A stretch of DNA of 64,000 bases from Paracidobacterium acidisoli (GTDB lineage: Bacteria; Acidobacteriota; Terriglobia; Terriglobales; Acidobacteriaceae): NCBI RefSeq assembly GCF_003428625.2, contig NZ_QVQT02000005.1:434001-498000 (forward strand). The letters run 5' to 3'. Under the pieces are notes generated by a model that was given only the letters and a program-made list of their open reading frames with translations, was not told where the DNA came from and ran no database searches. Each line of letters starts with the position of its first letter. Positions within the stretch are counted from its first letter, which is position 1. Shown here piece after piece: positions 18,055 to 29,401 of the stretch. Position numbers and translations under genes: made by a program.

Positions 18055-19131
18055 TTACAGCACAATCCTGTCCGTCGATTCCTCAAGCGCATGCAGCGGG
18101 CCCGGGCCGTCATACCCCGGCATCACCTTCAGCCGCTTCAGAATCTTCCGCGACAGCCCGGTCAGCGGCATCTCCATCAGCATCCGCGCCGCAATCCACT
18201 CCCGCGTATTCTCCGTCCCGGCCAGCTCCCGGCTCTGCTGCGCGTTCAGCACAAAGACCGAGACATAGTAATTCGTGTTGGTGATCGAGTGCCGCACCGT
18301 CAGCGCCGGAGCATCCTCCTGCGCTGTCTTCGCCTCGATCTCCGGCAGCTCCCACATCCCTGCCATCAGCGACGCATCCGCCGGACGCTGCTCCAGCAGC
18401 ACCTCCGTCTTCGGCCACGCCTTCCTCCGGAACAGCCCGTATGCCATCTCCCGGCTCCGCATCTTCTTCGCCGGAGCCGTCACATGCTCCCCGCGTGTCG
18501 CGCACCCCTCCTGCACCGGACACCCCAGGCACAGCGGTCCCCGCGGCAGACACATAGTTGCCCCCAGCTCCATCATCGCCTGATTGAAATCCGCCGGCCG
18601 CTCCGGATCGAGCAGCCGCGCCGCCTCTTCCTGAATCCTCGTCTTCAGCGCGCGGCTCTCTTCCTCTTCGCTCTGCCCCATGTAGCGGATCAGCACCCGC
18701 TCCACATTGCCGTCCACCACCGCCGCGGCCTCTCCGAAGGCGATGCTGGCAATGGCTGCCGCCGTATACTCGCCCACCCCCGGCAGCTCCCGCAGCCCGG
18801 TCACAGTGCGCGGAATCTGCCCGCCGTGCGCCATAATCTGCTTCGCCGCCTGGTGCAGCATCCGTGCCCGCCGGTAATAACCCAGCCCGCTCCAGTGCGC
18901 CAGCACCTCGGCCTCATCGGCCTCCGCCAGCGCGGCCGCATTCGGAAACCGCTCCATAAACCGCGTGTAGTACTCCAGCACCGCGGCCACCCGAGTCTGC
19001 TGCAGCATGATCTCCGATACCCAGATCGCCCACGGGTCCGCCGTGCGCCGCCACGGAAGATCGCGCGCGTTCTCTCCGTACCAGGCAAGCAGCCCGCGCC
19101 GGAACTCGTCTACTCCTGGTCCGCTCTCCAT
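18055..19131 (-). CDS. mutY: A/G-specific adenine glycosylase MutY
   Basis: A 358-residue base-excision repair glycosylase that removes adenine opposite 8-oxoguanine. Seen: catalytic-helix WVSEIMLQQTRV, helix-hairpin-helix LPGVGEYTAAAIA, VDGNVERVL with the catalytic Asp, and the iron-sulfur loop C-x6-C-x2-C-x5-C (CLPRGPLCLGCPVQEGC). A C-terminal NUDIX-like domain (from about residue 230) recognises 8-oxoG. Length is normal. Translated upstream of the M28 peptidase gene. Confidence 0.96.
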   Translation of the reverse strand: MESGPGVDEFRRGLLAWYGENARDLPWRRTADPWAIWVSEIMLQQTRVAAVLEYYTRFMERFPNAAALAEADEAEVLAHWSGLGYYRRARMLHQAAKQIMAHGGQIPRTVTGLRELPGVGEYTAAAIASIAFGEAAAVVDGNVERVLIRYMGQSEEEESRALKTRIQEEAARLLDPERPADFNQAMMELGATMCLPRGPLCLGCPVQEGCATRGEHVTAPAKKMRSREMAYGLFRRKAWPKTEVLLEQRPADASLMAGMWELPEIEAKTAQEDAPALTVRHSITNTNYYVSVFVLNAQQSRELAGTENTREWIAARMLMEMPLTGLSRKILKRLKVMPGYDGPGPLHALEESTDRIVL

Positions 19132-19213
19132 CCCAGCATTCTAATGCGCAGTCCCCGGCCGCCCCTGGTGCAGGCAGACCTCGCGCCCCTGCTACCCTGA
19201 GAAAGCAGCCCTT

Positions 19214-20227
19214 ATGGATCGCACCGCTCAGCTCGACTTCATCCGCCGTCTCCCCAAAGCCGAGCTGCATCTGCACCTCGAAGGCGCCGTCTCTCCCGAA
19301 ACCCTCGTCGAGCTCAGTCTCCGCCACGACGCCGGCTCCCTCACCCTCGACCAGGCGCAGGCCCTCTGTCGCTACACCGACTTCTCCGGCTTCATGATGG
19401 CCTTCAAGGCCGTCACCGAGCGTCTCCGCACCCCCGAAGACTACGAGCTCATCACGTATCGCATGCTCCGCCGCCTCGCGCAGCAGGGCGTCGTCCACGC
19501 CGAAGCCTACGTCTCCGTCGGCGTCGTCTACTACTGGCGCCGCATCGAGTTCGAGCCCCTCTTCGCCGGCATGGAGCGCGCCCGCCTCCAGGCCGAGCAT
19601 GACTTCGGCATAACCCTCTCCTGGATCTTCGACGCCGTCCGCCACTTCGGCCCCGAAGAGGCCGCCAAAGTCTTCCGCAAAGCCGCCGAGATGCAGCGCA
19701 GCCACCCCTCCATCGCCGGCATCGGCATCGGCGGCGACGAGCGCCGCACCGGAGCCGAGCCCTTTCGCGACCTCTACGCCGAAGCCCGCGACGCCGGTCT
19801 CCATCTCACCGCCCATGCCGGAGAAACCGTCGGCCCCGAAGGCATCTGGGGCGCGCTCAACATCGGAGCCGAGCGCATCGGCCACGCTCTCTCCGCCATC
19901 CACGACCCCGAGCTCATCGAGATCCTCGCCCACCGCCAGGTGCCGCTTGAAATCTGCGTCACCTCCAACCTCCGCACCGGCTGCTGCCTCCACATCGAGG
20001 ACCACCCCCTGCGCCGCTACTTCGACGCCGGCCTCATGGTCACCCTCAACTCCGACGACCCTGTCCTGTTCGGCAGCGACCTCGAAAGCGAATACCTCCT
20101 CGCCGAAGAGCAATTCGAGTTCACGCAGGAACACCTCCGCGAGCTCGCCGCCAACTCCATCGAAGCCAGCTTCCTGCCTCCCGAGCGCAAAATCGTCCTC
20201 CTCCAGCAGATCGAATCCATCGCCTGA
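19214..20227 (+). CDS. add: Adenosine deaminase family protein
   Basis: A 337-residue metal-dependent deaminase. Zinc ligands and catalytic residues are visible in ELHLHLEGAVSPETL (residues 17-31), HLTAHAGE (~200), ERIGHAL and NSDDPVLFG. The fold is that of adenosine deaminases, which convert adenosine to inosine. Related family members deaminate 6-aminodeoxyfutalosine in the futalosine menaquinone pathway, and that is a real alternative; no mqn genes are in the window. The gene diverges from mutY with ~80 bp between starts and no obvious Shine-Dalgarno. Confidence 0.9.
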   Translation: MDRTAQLDFIRRLPKAELHLHLEGAVSPETLVELSLRHDAGSLTLDQAQALCRYTDFSGFMMAFKAVTERLRTPEDYELITYRMLRRLAQQGVVHAEAYVSVGVVYYWRRIEFEPLFAGMERARLQAEHDFGITLSWIFDAVRHFGPEEAAKVFRKAAEMQRSHPSIAGIGIGGDERRTGAEPFRDLYAEARDAGLHLTAHAGETVGPEGIWGALNIGAERIGHALSAIHDPELIEILAHRQVPLEICVTSNLRTGCCLHIEDHPLRRYFDAGLMVTLNSDDPVLFGSDLESEYLLAEEQFEFTQEHLRELAANSIEASFLPPERKIVLLQQIESIA

Positions 20228-20278
20228 TCCGCGCTTCTGCGTTTTTCTTCTGACTCCCGGGTGCCCCATCTTCGCGCA

Positions 20279-20493
20279 GCTAAGGTGGGAAGCGAAAAGC
20301 GGGAAGCCTCACCGCTTTGTATCAGGGCACGGCTTCAGCCGTGCCGAACCAGCCTCAAAAACCAAAGGGCTTCAGCCCCTGTGCGACATAGCCACGGAAC
20401 AGTTCTCGTCTCGCGCCAGCGAGACCGGTAGAAGCACCGGGCTTCAGCCCGGTGAATAAAGGACCAAAGGAAAAGGGGCTTCAGCCCCGGCTC
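20279..20493. repeat. Long intergenic repeat, copy A (GGCTTCAGCC family)
   Basis: About 215 bp, near-identical to 20756-20976. It begins GCTAAGGTGGGAAGCG, contains TTTGTATCAGGGCACGGCTT, AACCAGCCTCAAAAACCAAA and CTGTGCGACATAGCCACGGA, and ends GGGGCTTCAGCCCCGGCTC. It contains several short hairpins (GGGCTTCAGCCC, CACGGCTTCAGCCGTG). No coding sequence was seen across 20228-21087. Confidence 0.88.
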
Positions 20494-20583
20494 CGCCAAA
20501 ACACAAAATCACCCGGGTGTCCCATGTCCGGATTTTCGGACATGGGAATGAATATTCTTTCCATGTCATCCCGACACCCTCCC

Positions 20584-20640
20584 CTTGTCATCCCGAGCGA
20601 AGCGCGAAGCGCGCAGCGGAGGGATCTGCATTCTCTTCCC
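20584..20640. repeat. Intergenic repeat, TCATCCCGA family, copy 3
   Basis: Starts TTGTCATCCCGAGCGAAGCG, passes through GCGAAGCGCGCAGCGGA, and ends GAGGGATCTGCATTCTCTTCC. Truncated beginnings of the same element are at 20563 and ~20980. Confidence 0.75.
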
Positions 20641-20670
20641 ATTGAAGAATCCGGGCGCCCCACCTTCGCG

Positions 20671-20750
20671 AACCGGGGTCCCCGGCGCACGCGGTGTTCG
20701 TGCGCTGGGGTGGAGAACCGGGGTCCCCGGCGAACAAAGTTCGCTGGGGC
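20671..20750. repeat. Tandem GGGGTCCCCGGCG elements nested in a larger repeat
   Basis: Two adjacent copies, 45 bp apart, each starting AACCGGGGTCCCCGGCG. The first carries the GCAC...GTGC version also found inside moeA. The second carries a shorter GAAC-AAA-GTTC hairpin. They interrupt the CTTCGCG / AGCTAAGGTGGG junction that is intact just upstream of copy A (20268-20288). Confidence 0.75.
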
Positions 20751-20755
20751 AGGAA

Positions 20756-20976
20756 GCTAAGGTGGGAAACGAGGCGAAAGATGGGAAGCCTCACCGCTTT
20801 GTATCAGGGCACGGCTTCAGCCGTGCCGAACCAGCCTCAAAAACCAAAGGGCTTCAGCCCCTGTGCGACATAGCCACGGAACACTTCTCGTCTCGCGTCA
20901 GCGAGACCCGTAGAAGCCCCCGGCTTTAGCCGGGGGCTTCAGGGCACGAGAAGGAAAGGGGCTTCAGCCCCGGCTC
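20756..20976. repeat. Long intergenic repeat, copy B (GGCTTCAGCC family)
   Basis: A second copy of the ~215-bp element at 20279. A stretch of about 120 bp from GGGAAGCCTCACCGCTTTGT to ATAGCCACGGAACA is identical by eye. Divergence is concentrated in the later hairpin (CCCGGCTTTAGCCGGG here, CCGGGCTTCAGCCCGG in copy A). Confidence 0.88.
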
Positions 20977-21087
20977 ACGCTTGTCATCCCGTATCCTCCA
21001 AAAATCTGCACGCCCAATTCACTCACAGCAAAACTTCGCCGATAAACCCTCTGCACAGTCTCTTATGAGCTGCGCTATCATGGACCC

Positions 21088-21357
21088 ATGAAGCGTCGAA
21101 AAAAGTGCAGACTTTTCGGCTTCAAAAGGAAGGCTGCAGTGAGTGCTCTGCCTGTGTCTCTCAACATCTCCGAAGACGAATCCTCCGTCGTTCTGCGTGC
21201 GGTTGGATGGGCCTCCGTCGCCCTCGGTGTGACGGCCCTCAGTCTTTACATCGGCCGCGAGCTGCGCGCGCGCTATAAGTTCAAACGCCGCACTCCGTCA
21301 GACTTCTACTCCCACGCCGGTGACGAATTCCCGACCGAATACGGAATGGGGATCTGA
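21088..21357 (+). CDS. Small single-span membrane protein, unknown function
   Basis: An 89-residue protein with a very basic N-terminus (MKRRKKCRLFGFKRK) and one hydrophobic segment at about residues 38-54 (AVGWASVALGVTALSLYI). A short basic and then acidic tail follows (RELRARYKFKRRTPSDF). It is probably anchored in the inner membrane. No family recognised. It stands alone after the repeat-rich gap; codon use fits the region. Confidence 0.62.
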   Translation: MKRRKKCRLFGFKRKAAVSALPVSLNISEDESSVVLRAVGWASVALGVTALSLYIGRELRARYKFKRRTPSDFYSHAGDEFPTEYGMGI

Positions 21358-21532
21358 CCTCGGTCAGGCCGCTCTCCGGCCCCGCGCTCCTGCTCTGATT
21401 CGGACCCGGCAGAGAACCCTGTCAAGCCGGCTTGCCTGTCGGCTCTCCGTGTCCTGCTCACGATGCAGGTCTTGCCGGAGAAAAAATCTGGCATGAAGTT
21501 TTCATCCCATCGCTAAAATCGAGATAGAGAAT

Positions 21533-21563
21533 CAAAAAAACCTGCCTCTCCGGCAGGTTTTTT
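21533..21563 (+). terminator. Bidirectional-looking terminator
   Basis: AAAAAAA, then the stem CCTGCC / GGCAGG with a 5-base loop, then TTTTTTC. The A and T tracts let it work in both directions. It is 176 bp past the nearest plus-strand stop, so it may end a long 3' UTR or a separate small transcript. Confidence 0.78.
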
Positions 21564-21902
21564 CTTTTGCGAAAGGGTGCGGAGTATGACAGAAAAACCA
21601 GAGCAAACCCCAGCCTCCGCAGACGGACGGCCTTGCGGCAAAGACGGCTGCGAATCCCGCAAAGACAGCCGTGAACCTCGCATCGGCGGCCTTCTGCCTG
21701 GTGCCCTGTTTTCTGTCATCTGCGTCTCTTCACGGCCGGGTATGCGGCATCGGCAGCCGCATTTGCCGCATGGCAGCCGTGAGCGAAGTGCTTTGCCGTC
21801 CGTCAGATACCGGGGATATCGTTTACGCTTCCGATGAGGTCCGCTGAAAACAAAGCACTTCCGGAAAATCGGCCTGTTTTTTTGAAGCCTTCTGCGCAAA
21901 GG
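21564..21902. other. Gene-free interval between two terminators
   Basis: No supported gene. The short open frames here have unnatural composition (Arg, Ser and Pro rich) and no convincing ribosome-binding site. The interval has imperfect internal repeats (GCAAAGACGGCTGCGAATCC against GCAAAGACAGCCGTGAA). Confidence 0.5.
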
Positions 21903-21944
21903 CAAAAGGCTCCGGAACCAATCTCAGATCGCTCCGGAGCCTTC
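21903..21944 (-). terminator. Terminator of acnA
   Basis: On the minus strand AAGGCTCCGGA pairs with TCCGGAGCCTT across a ~15-base loop and is followed by TTGCC. It is 24 bp past the acnA stop. Confidence 0.7.
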
Positions 21945-21967
21945 GGTTGAACGAGTGAATTGCGGTC

Positions 21968-24769
<2,802 letters not shown>

Positions 24770-25071
24770 GGGTGTTCCTTCCTTTTCCAGGCTAAACGGA
24801 CACAGCTCATCGCTCACGCCGTATCGGATTCATGGCGGCGGAGCGCATACAGATGCAGGCTAATGCTGCGGAGGGGCGCTCGTCTATGCGGCGAGCGAGG
24901 CGGCGATGCGGCCGCGGTCAGGGTGCCCGCGGCGAAAGCGCTTGAGAGGAGGAGAAAGCCGGAAGGTATTCATCGTCCTGACCAGTATTCTAGAGCAAAT
25001 GCAGCCTCTGTCATACACTGCGTGGAATTCCGGAAATTGCTATAACAATAGTAGAAGAAGAGAGATCGATT
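24770..25071. other. Divergent promoter region between acnA and yggX
   Basis: 302 bp without a gene. A -10-like TATAAC is at 25041, about 25 bp before the yggX ATG; no matching -35 stands out. GC content drops towards yggX. No riboswitch or operator was recognised. Confidence 0.4.
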
Positions 25072-25344
25072 ATGCCCCACATGGTGTTTTGCGCCCGCTA
25101 CAAGCAGGAGCTCGAAGGCCTCGACGAGCCGCCCTTCGACAGCGACTTTGGCCACAAAATCTACAACAGCGTCTCGAAGAAAGCCTGGCAGGAGTGGCTG
25201 GAGCATCAGAAGATGCTGCTGAACGAATATCGCCTGCAGCCCTGGACTCCCCAGGCGCAGGAGTTTCTCGTCGAACAGATGACGCAGTACTTCTTCGGCG
25301 AAGGAGCCTCGCTCCCGAAGGAATACGTTCCGCCCAGCCACTAA
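25072..25344 (+). CDS. yggX: Fe(II) trafficking / oxidative-damage protection protein YggX
   Basis: A 90-residue YggX-family protein. It starts MPHMVFCARYKQELEGLDEP with the conserved Cys7, followed by SKKAWQEWLEHQKMLLNEYR. YggX protects iron-sulfur proteins from oxidants and takes part in iron trafficking. It lies divergent to acnA, an iron-sulfur enzyme; that is suggestive but not proof of a link. Length is typical. Confidence 0.93.
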   Translation: MPHMVFCARYKQELEGLDEPPFDSDFGHKIYNSVSKKAWQEWLEHQKMLLNEYRLQPWTPQAQEFLVEQMTQYFFGEGASLPKEYVPPSH

Positions 25345-25353
25345 GCAGGTGAA

Positions 25354-25408
25354 TGGTCATTCCGCCGAAGCAGCCGCTCAGACGGCTGCGCGGCGGGGGG
25401 ATAAGCGG
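25354..25408. repeat. Intergenic repeat, TCATCCCGA family, copy 4
   Basis: GGTCATTCCGCCGAAGCAGC, the inverted pair GCCGCTCAGACGGC, then GCGCGGCGGGGGGATAAGC. It lies in the convergent gap between yggX and the glycosyltransferase gene. Confidence 0.65.
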
Positions 25409-25436
25409 AATTGCAGTGAGCGCCATGCCGGGCCAG

Positions 25437-26636
25437 TCAGACTGCCGGCTGCTCCGCTGTCGTCTTCTCCCTTAGCCGGTTCAGTTTTCCGTTCCGCAGC
25501 TCAAACACCTCGCCCCGCCAGACGACCGTGTGCGCGGCAAAACTCCATGCCCAGATGCCCAGCGCCAGCAGGTCGCGTACCGGCAGCAGCCACAGGTCTC
25601 GTAATACCTGCCGGTCGTTCAGCAGGCCAGTCCCCACACTGAGCGCCACCAACACCCGTGTCGGCAGCGCCAGGCAAAGAAGAGCAATCGAGGGCAGGTT
25701 CGCTCCAGATGCGATCAGATTCAGAAGCGCCCACGCCAGCCCGTAACTGAACGCCAGTCCGGCATAACCCCAGCGGCGCGAATCGCGCACCCCGCGCGCC
25801 CAGCGCAGCTGATGGTCCAGAAACTGCCGGAAGCGGTACGCCGGAACAGACGTCTCCACGACCTCATCGCTCAGTTGTACAGAGAATCCTGCCTCGGCAA
25901 TGCGCCGTCCCAACTGGTAGTCGTCCGCCAGATAATCGGCCAGCGGCGCCAGCCCTCCGGCAGCTTCGAGCGCTGCGCGGGAGCAGGCCAGCGTCGATCC
26001 CAGTCCGAAGCGGATCTCGCCGTCCAGCAGCAGGGCAGTAAAGACCCCCGGCATGAAATCGGTGGAAATGCCGAGCGCCTCGATCTTTGAGCCGAGCGTT
26101 CCATGTGCGCGTCCGCGGTACGGTGCAGTCACCATGCCCACCGGCTCGCGGCCGCTGGCTGCTCCGAAAGTCGCAAGGATGCGCGTCAGATAGCTCGGAC
26201 CCACGCGGATGTCGCTGTCATTGATGACCACATAGTCGTGGCGGGCGTGAGGCAGCATCTGCGTCAGATTGCTCACCTTTCCGTTCGCGCCCAGCACCTC
26301 CGGGCAAACGATCAGGCGAATGCTGTGCTCCGGAAACTCGGCCTCCAGCCTGCGCACAGCCGGCATGGCCGGATCGTCGAGGCTGGAGACGCCGAAGAGA
26401 ATCTCATATTCTCCCGCGTATTGCTGGCGGCAGTGGCTGGCAAAGGCCTCATACATCTCCGGATCGAGCCCCTTTACCGGCTTCAGAATGCTCACGCCCG
26501 GAGCAAAATCCGGTACCGTCTGGCTGCTGCGGCGCAGAAAGGCGCGGGATGCCCACAATGCAGTCAGGAAATATCCCAGACCTGCCAGTGTGAACAGGAG
26601 AGTAACGGTTTCTACTGCAGTGGCGAAGAAGTACAT
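25437..26636 (-). CDS. hpnI: HpnI-like family 2/21 glycosyltransferase
   Basis: A 399-residue membrane glycosyltransferase resembling HpnI, which adds N-acetylglucosamine to bacteriohopanetetrol, and ceramide glucosyltransferases. There is one N-terminal membrane helix (ETVTLLFTLAGLGYFLTALW). The nucleotide-sugar domain has SILKPVKGLDPEMYEAF, NDSDIRVGPSYLTRI and ADDYQLGRRIAEAG, plus the acceptor motif DHQLRWARGVR (QxxRW type). C-terminal helices follow. No other hopanoid gene is in the window, so the symbol rests on sequence resemblance only. Confidence 0.83.
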   Translation of the reverse strand: MYFFATAVETVTLLFTLAGLGYFLTALWASRAFLRRSSQTVPDFAPGVSILKPVKGLDPEMYEAFASHCRQQYAGEYEILFGVSSLDDPAMPAVRRLEAEFPEHSIRLIVCPEVLGANGKVSNLTQMLPHARHDYVVINDSDIRVGPSYLTRILATFGAASGREPVGMVTAPYRGRAHGTLGSKIEALGISTDFMPGVFTALLLDGEIRFGLGSTLACSRAALEAAGGLAPLADYLADDYQLGRRIAEAGFSVQLSDEVVETSVPAYRFRQFLDHQLRWARGVRDSRRWGYAGLAFSYGLAWALLNLIASGANLPSIALLCLALPTRVLVALSVGTGLLNDRQVLRDLWLLPVRDLLALGIWAWSFAAHTVVWRGEVFELRNGKLNRLREKTTAEQPAV

Positions 26637-26704
26637 CCGCCATCAGTGTACTGATTTCATGCCTTGAAAAGCCTTACAGGAGGCGCGTATCTCCCGTGCG
26701 CGGC

Positions 26705-27958
26705 CTATTCGTAGCGCAATGCCTCGATGGGATCGAGATTTGCAGCCTTCCACGCCGGATAGATCCCGAAAACCAGACCAATTCCACAGGAAACGATGAA
26801 GGCAATCACCGTCCAGAAAGCAGACATAGAAGCAGGGAAATCGATACCGTAGCGAATCGCCAGCGTCAGCAGCGCCCCCAGAATAACGCCGATTACCCCA
26901 CCCAGGGCGCAGAGCGCGATAGCTTCCACCGTGAACTGAACCAGCACCTTTCTCCTGGTCGCTCCAATAGCCTTCCGCACCCCGATCTCGCGCGTTCGCT
27001 CCGTGACCGAGACCAGCATGATATTCATCACCCCGACCCCCCCCACCATCAGGCCCACACTGGAGACCGCGAACATAAAGATCACAAGTCCGGCGGTGAT
27101 TTGCCCCCAGAGGCGGGTAATGGAATCCGGGCTGAAGATCGCAAAATCATCATCCTTCTCGACGCGCACGCGGCGGCGCTCACGAAGAAGCGTCCGTAAT
27201 TCCTCTTCAACGATGGAAGCATTCTTTGGATCATCGTATTTGACAGTGATCCAGACATCTTTTTGCTCGGGATGAATCTTTCGAAAAGTGCTGAGCGGAA
27301 AGATCGCTTTATTGTCCTGAGGGTTCTTCCCTCCGCCAAAAAGCTGCTTCTGCTTATCGAGAACGCCAATTACCGTGAAGATGTCACCATCGATCTCGAC
27401 TTCCTTGTTGATAGGGTTTTCGTTGTCAAAGAGTTGCTTTGCCGCGTCGTAGCCCAGAACCGTGACATTTGACCGTCGGAAGTCATCCGCTTCATTGAAC
27501 ATGCGCCCGGCAATCAGATCAAAATCATTGGTAATGTTGACCGTCGGCGAATCGCCTTCAAGAATCGTGTGCTGAATCTTGCGCCCCTTGTATTTCACCG
27601 CCACATTGCCGAGATTCAGATCGTAATTGGCATATTGAAGCGCAGGATTGACGGCGACGACATGCGGAAGGGTGCGCATGGCCTCCGCATCATCGAAAGT
27701 GAGTTGCTTTCGAGCCAGCATTTCAGTCGTCGGACGCACGCCAATGACGGGAAAGCGAAAGCACCAGAAAACATTCGTGCCAAAAGAGCGGGCCAGAGCC
27801 TCGACTCGATTATTGACGCCGTTAATCAGAGACGAAATGGTGATGACGGTAGCAACGCCAATGACAACACCAAGAATCGTAAGTCCGGAGCGTAGTTTAT
27901 TGCTGCGCAGCGTTTCGAAGGCCATCCTGACCGACTCACGCGAATCGCTGATACTCAT
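26705..27958 (-). CDS. MacB/FtsX-type ABC transporter permease
   Basis: A 417-residue permease: N-terminal helix (NKLRSGLTILGVVIGVATVI), a large periplasmic MacB_PCD domain at ~45-275, then three helices, with the hallmark MNIMLVSVTERTREIGVRKA at ~310-330 and EALRYE at the end. Such proteins move substrates or signals across the envelope mechanically with a separate ATPase. It starts 9 bp after the sister permease gene. A run of eight identical bases (27037-27044) falls inside the conserved GLMVGGVGVMN segment. Confidence 0.92.
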   Translation of the reverse strand: MSISDSRESVRMAFETLRSNKLRSGLTILGVVIGVATVITISSLINGVNNRVEALARSFGTNVFWCFRFPVIGVRPTTEMLARKQLTFDDAEAMRTLPHVVAVNPALQYANYDLNLGNVAVKYKGRKIQHTILEGDSPTVNITNDFDLIAGRMFNEADDFRRSNVTVLGYDAAKQLFDNENPINKEVEIDGDIFTVIGVLDKQKQLFGGGKNPQDNKAIFPLSTFRKIHPEQKDVWITVKYDDPKNASIVEEELRTLLRERRRVRVEKDDDFAIFSPDSITRLWGQITAGLVIFMFAVSSVGLMVGGVGVMNIMLVSVTERTREIGVRKAIGATRRKVLVQFTVEAIALCALGGVIGVILGALLTLAIRYGIDFPASMSAFWTVIAFIVSCGIGLVFGIYPAWKAANLDPIEALRYE

Positions 27959-27967
27959 AATCTGCTC

Positions 27968-29194
27968 CTACATCTCCGAGCGCAGGGCCACAATCGGATC
28001 GAGCATGGCGGCCTTGCGTGCGGGATAGACTCCGAAGAAAATACCGACTCCGCCGGCTACGAAGAGCCCCAGCAGCACGGACCAAAGCTGAACAGAAGAG
28101 GGCCAGCCAATCGCATACGTAACGGCCTCGGCCACGCCTGCGCCACCGGCCACTCCAATCAGGCCGCCAACCAGAGACATCGTGGCTGATTCGATCAGAA
28201 ACTGAAGCATCACATCGTTACGCCGCGCACCGAGCGCCTTGCGTACGCCAATCTCTCTCGTGCGCTCAGTAACCGAGACCAGCATGATGTTCATGATCAC
28301 AACACCGCCAACCACCAGAGAGATCGAAGCAATTCCCACCACAACCGTGGCGAATGTCGTGGTCAGCTGTTTCCAGAGGCTAACGAAAGTGTCATTGGTC
28401 GAAATAGCAAAGCTGTCATCGGCGCCAGGCATATCGTGACGCCGGGCGCGCATCAGAGCGCGAACTTCATCGATGGCATTGTCCAGAGCCCCTGAAGCGG
28501 TACCTGCTTTCGCGTAGATGTCGACGCTCTGATGTTCGCCATGGGTGTGCATGTATGTGGAGAGAGGGATGTCCACATAATTGTCCTGGCTTTGTCCAAG
28601 CGTCTTGCCCATCCGCTCTCCGACACCAACGACGGTATAAATCTCGCCGTCAACCCGGATCTCTTTGCCTACAGGGTCGGTGTTGGGCAGCAGATTGTCC
28701 ACAATGTCGTACCCGATAACTGCGACATGGGTGCCATGATCATCATCGGACGGAGTAAGCGACCGGCCCTGCACCACATTGAGGTTGGTCATCTCCGGCA
28801 TGTTCGATGTCCAGCCGTTAATCGATGTGTTCGTGCTCGACTGCTTGCCGGATACGACTTTGCCCGTACTCGATATCTGTGCCCCAATAAGAATGCAGCG
28901 CGTGCAGGTTTGCTCGAGGTATTGATAGTCCTCGAAGGTAATATCTTTGCGTTTCTGATATTTCAGGTAGTCTTCCCCACTGAAAATGACGGAAGGCATC
29001 TTCGTCACAGTCAATGTGTCTGATCCGTATCCTGAAATCTTGGTGGCCACAAAACGATTCGCACCATTGACCAGAGTGATGACGGCGATGACAGACGCGA
29101 CGCCGATCACAACGCCAATCAGCGTGAGTACCGTACGCAGCTTGTTGGCCCACAAAGACTGAAGCGCGAGCCTGACCGCTTCTTTGAATTCCAT
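27968..29194 (-). CDS. MacB/FtsX-type ABC transporter permease
   Basis: A 408-residue paralogue of the downstream permease with the same layout: NKLRTVLTLIGVVIGVASVI helix, periplasmic domain, three C-terminal helices, MNIMLVSVTERTREIGVRKA, and IVALRSEM at the end. The two probably form a heterodimeric permease. No ABC ATPase or HlyD-type adaptor is adjacent: upstream is ispE in the opposite direction, and downstream is a glycosyltransferase. The ATPase must be elsewhere. Confidence 0.92.
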   Translation of the reverse strand: MEFKEAVRLALQSLWANKLRTVLTLIGVVIGVASVIAVITLVNGANRFVATKISGYGSDTLTVTKMPSVIFSGEDYLKYQKRKDITFEDYQYLEQTCTRCILIGAQISSTGKVVSGKQSSTNTSINGWTSNMPEMTNLNVVQGRSLTPSDDDHGTHVAVIGYDIVDNLLPNTDPVGKEIRVDGEIYTVVGVGERMGKTLGQSQDNYVDIPLSTYMHTHGEHQSVDIYAKAGTASGALDNAIDEVRALMRARRHDMPGADDSFAISTNDTFVSLWKQLTTTFATVVVGIASISLVVGGVVIMNIMLVSVTERTREIGVRKALGARRNDVMLQFLIESATMSLVGGLIGVAGGAGVAEAVTYAIGWPSSVQLWSVLLGLFVAGGVGIFFGVYPARKAAMLDPIVALRSEM

Positions 29195-29401
29195 ACGGTG
29201 AGACGCCTGATCCTCGGAGGATTAGTTTATCCGGTTCCCGCCTGGACAGTTTCGATTTGTTCTGACCGGCGGTTATCCGCTGCGGATTGATTCCGCAGAT
29301 CAGGAATACGCATTCTGAGGATCGGCGGTTCCGCAGTAGCCGAGTCTTTCTGAACGGTGAAAGCAAATCGTATAAAGTCGAAGACAGACTGTTAACCTGC
29401 C

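Noticed and set aside
16470-18284. 604-codon Arg-rich frame antisense to the M28 peptidase
   Set aside because: Shadow frame; all M28 zinc ligands are encoded on the opposite strand.
20279-20976. Possible CRISPR array
   Set aside because: Only two long copies, no regular spacers and no cas genes; the structure is that of dispersed repeats.
21513-21905. 130-codon minus-strand frame downstream of acnA
   Set aside because: It runs across a bidirectional terminator, has no ribosome-binding site and an Arg/Ser/Pro-rich composition.
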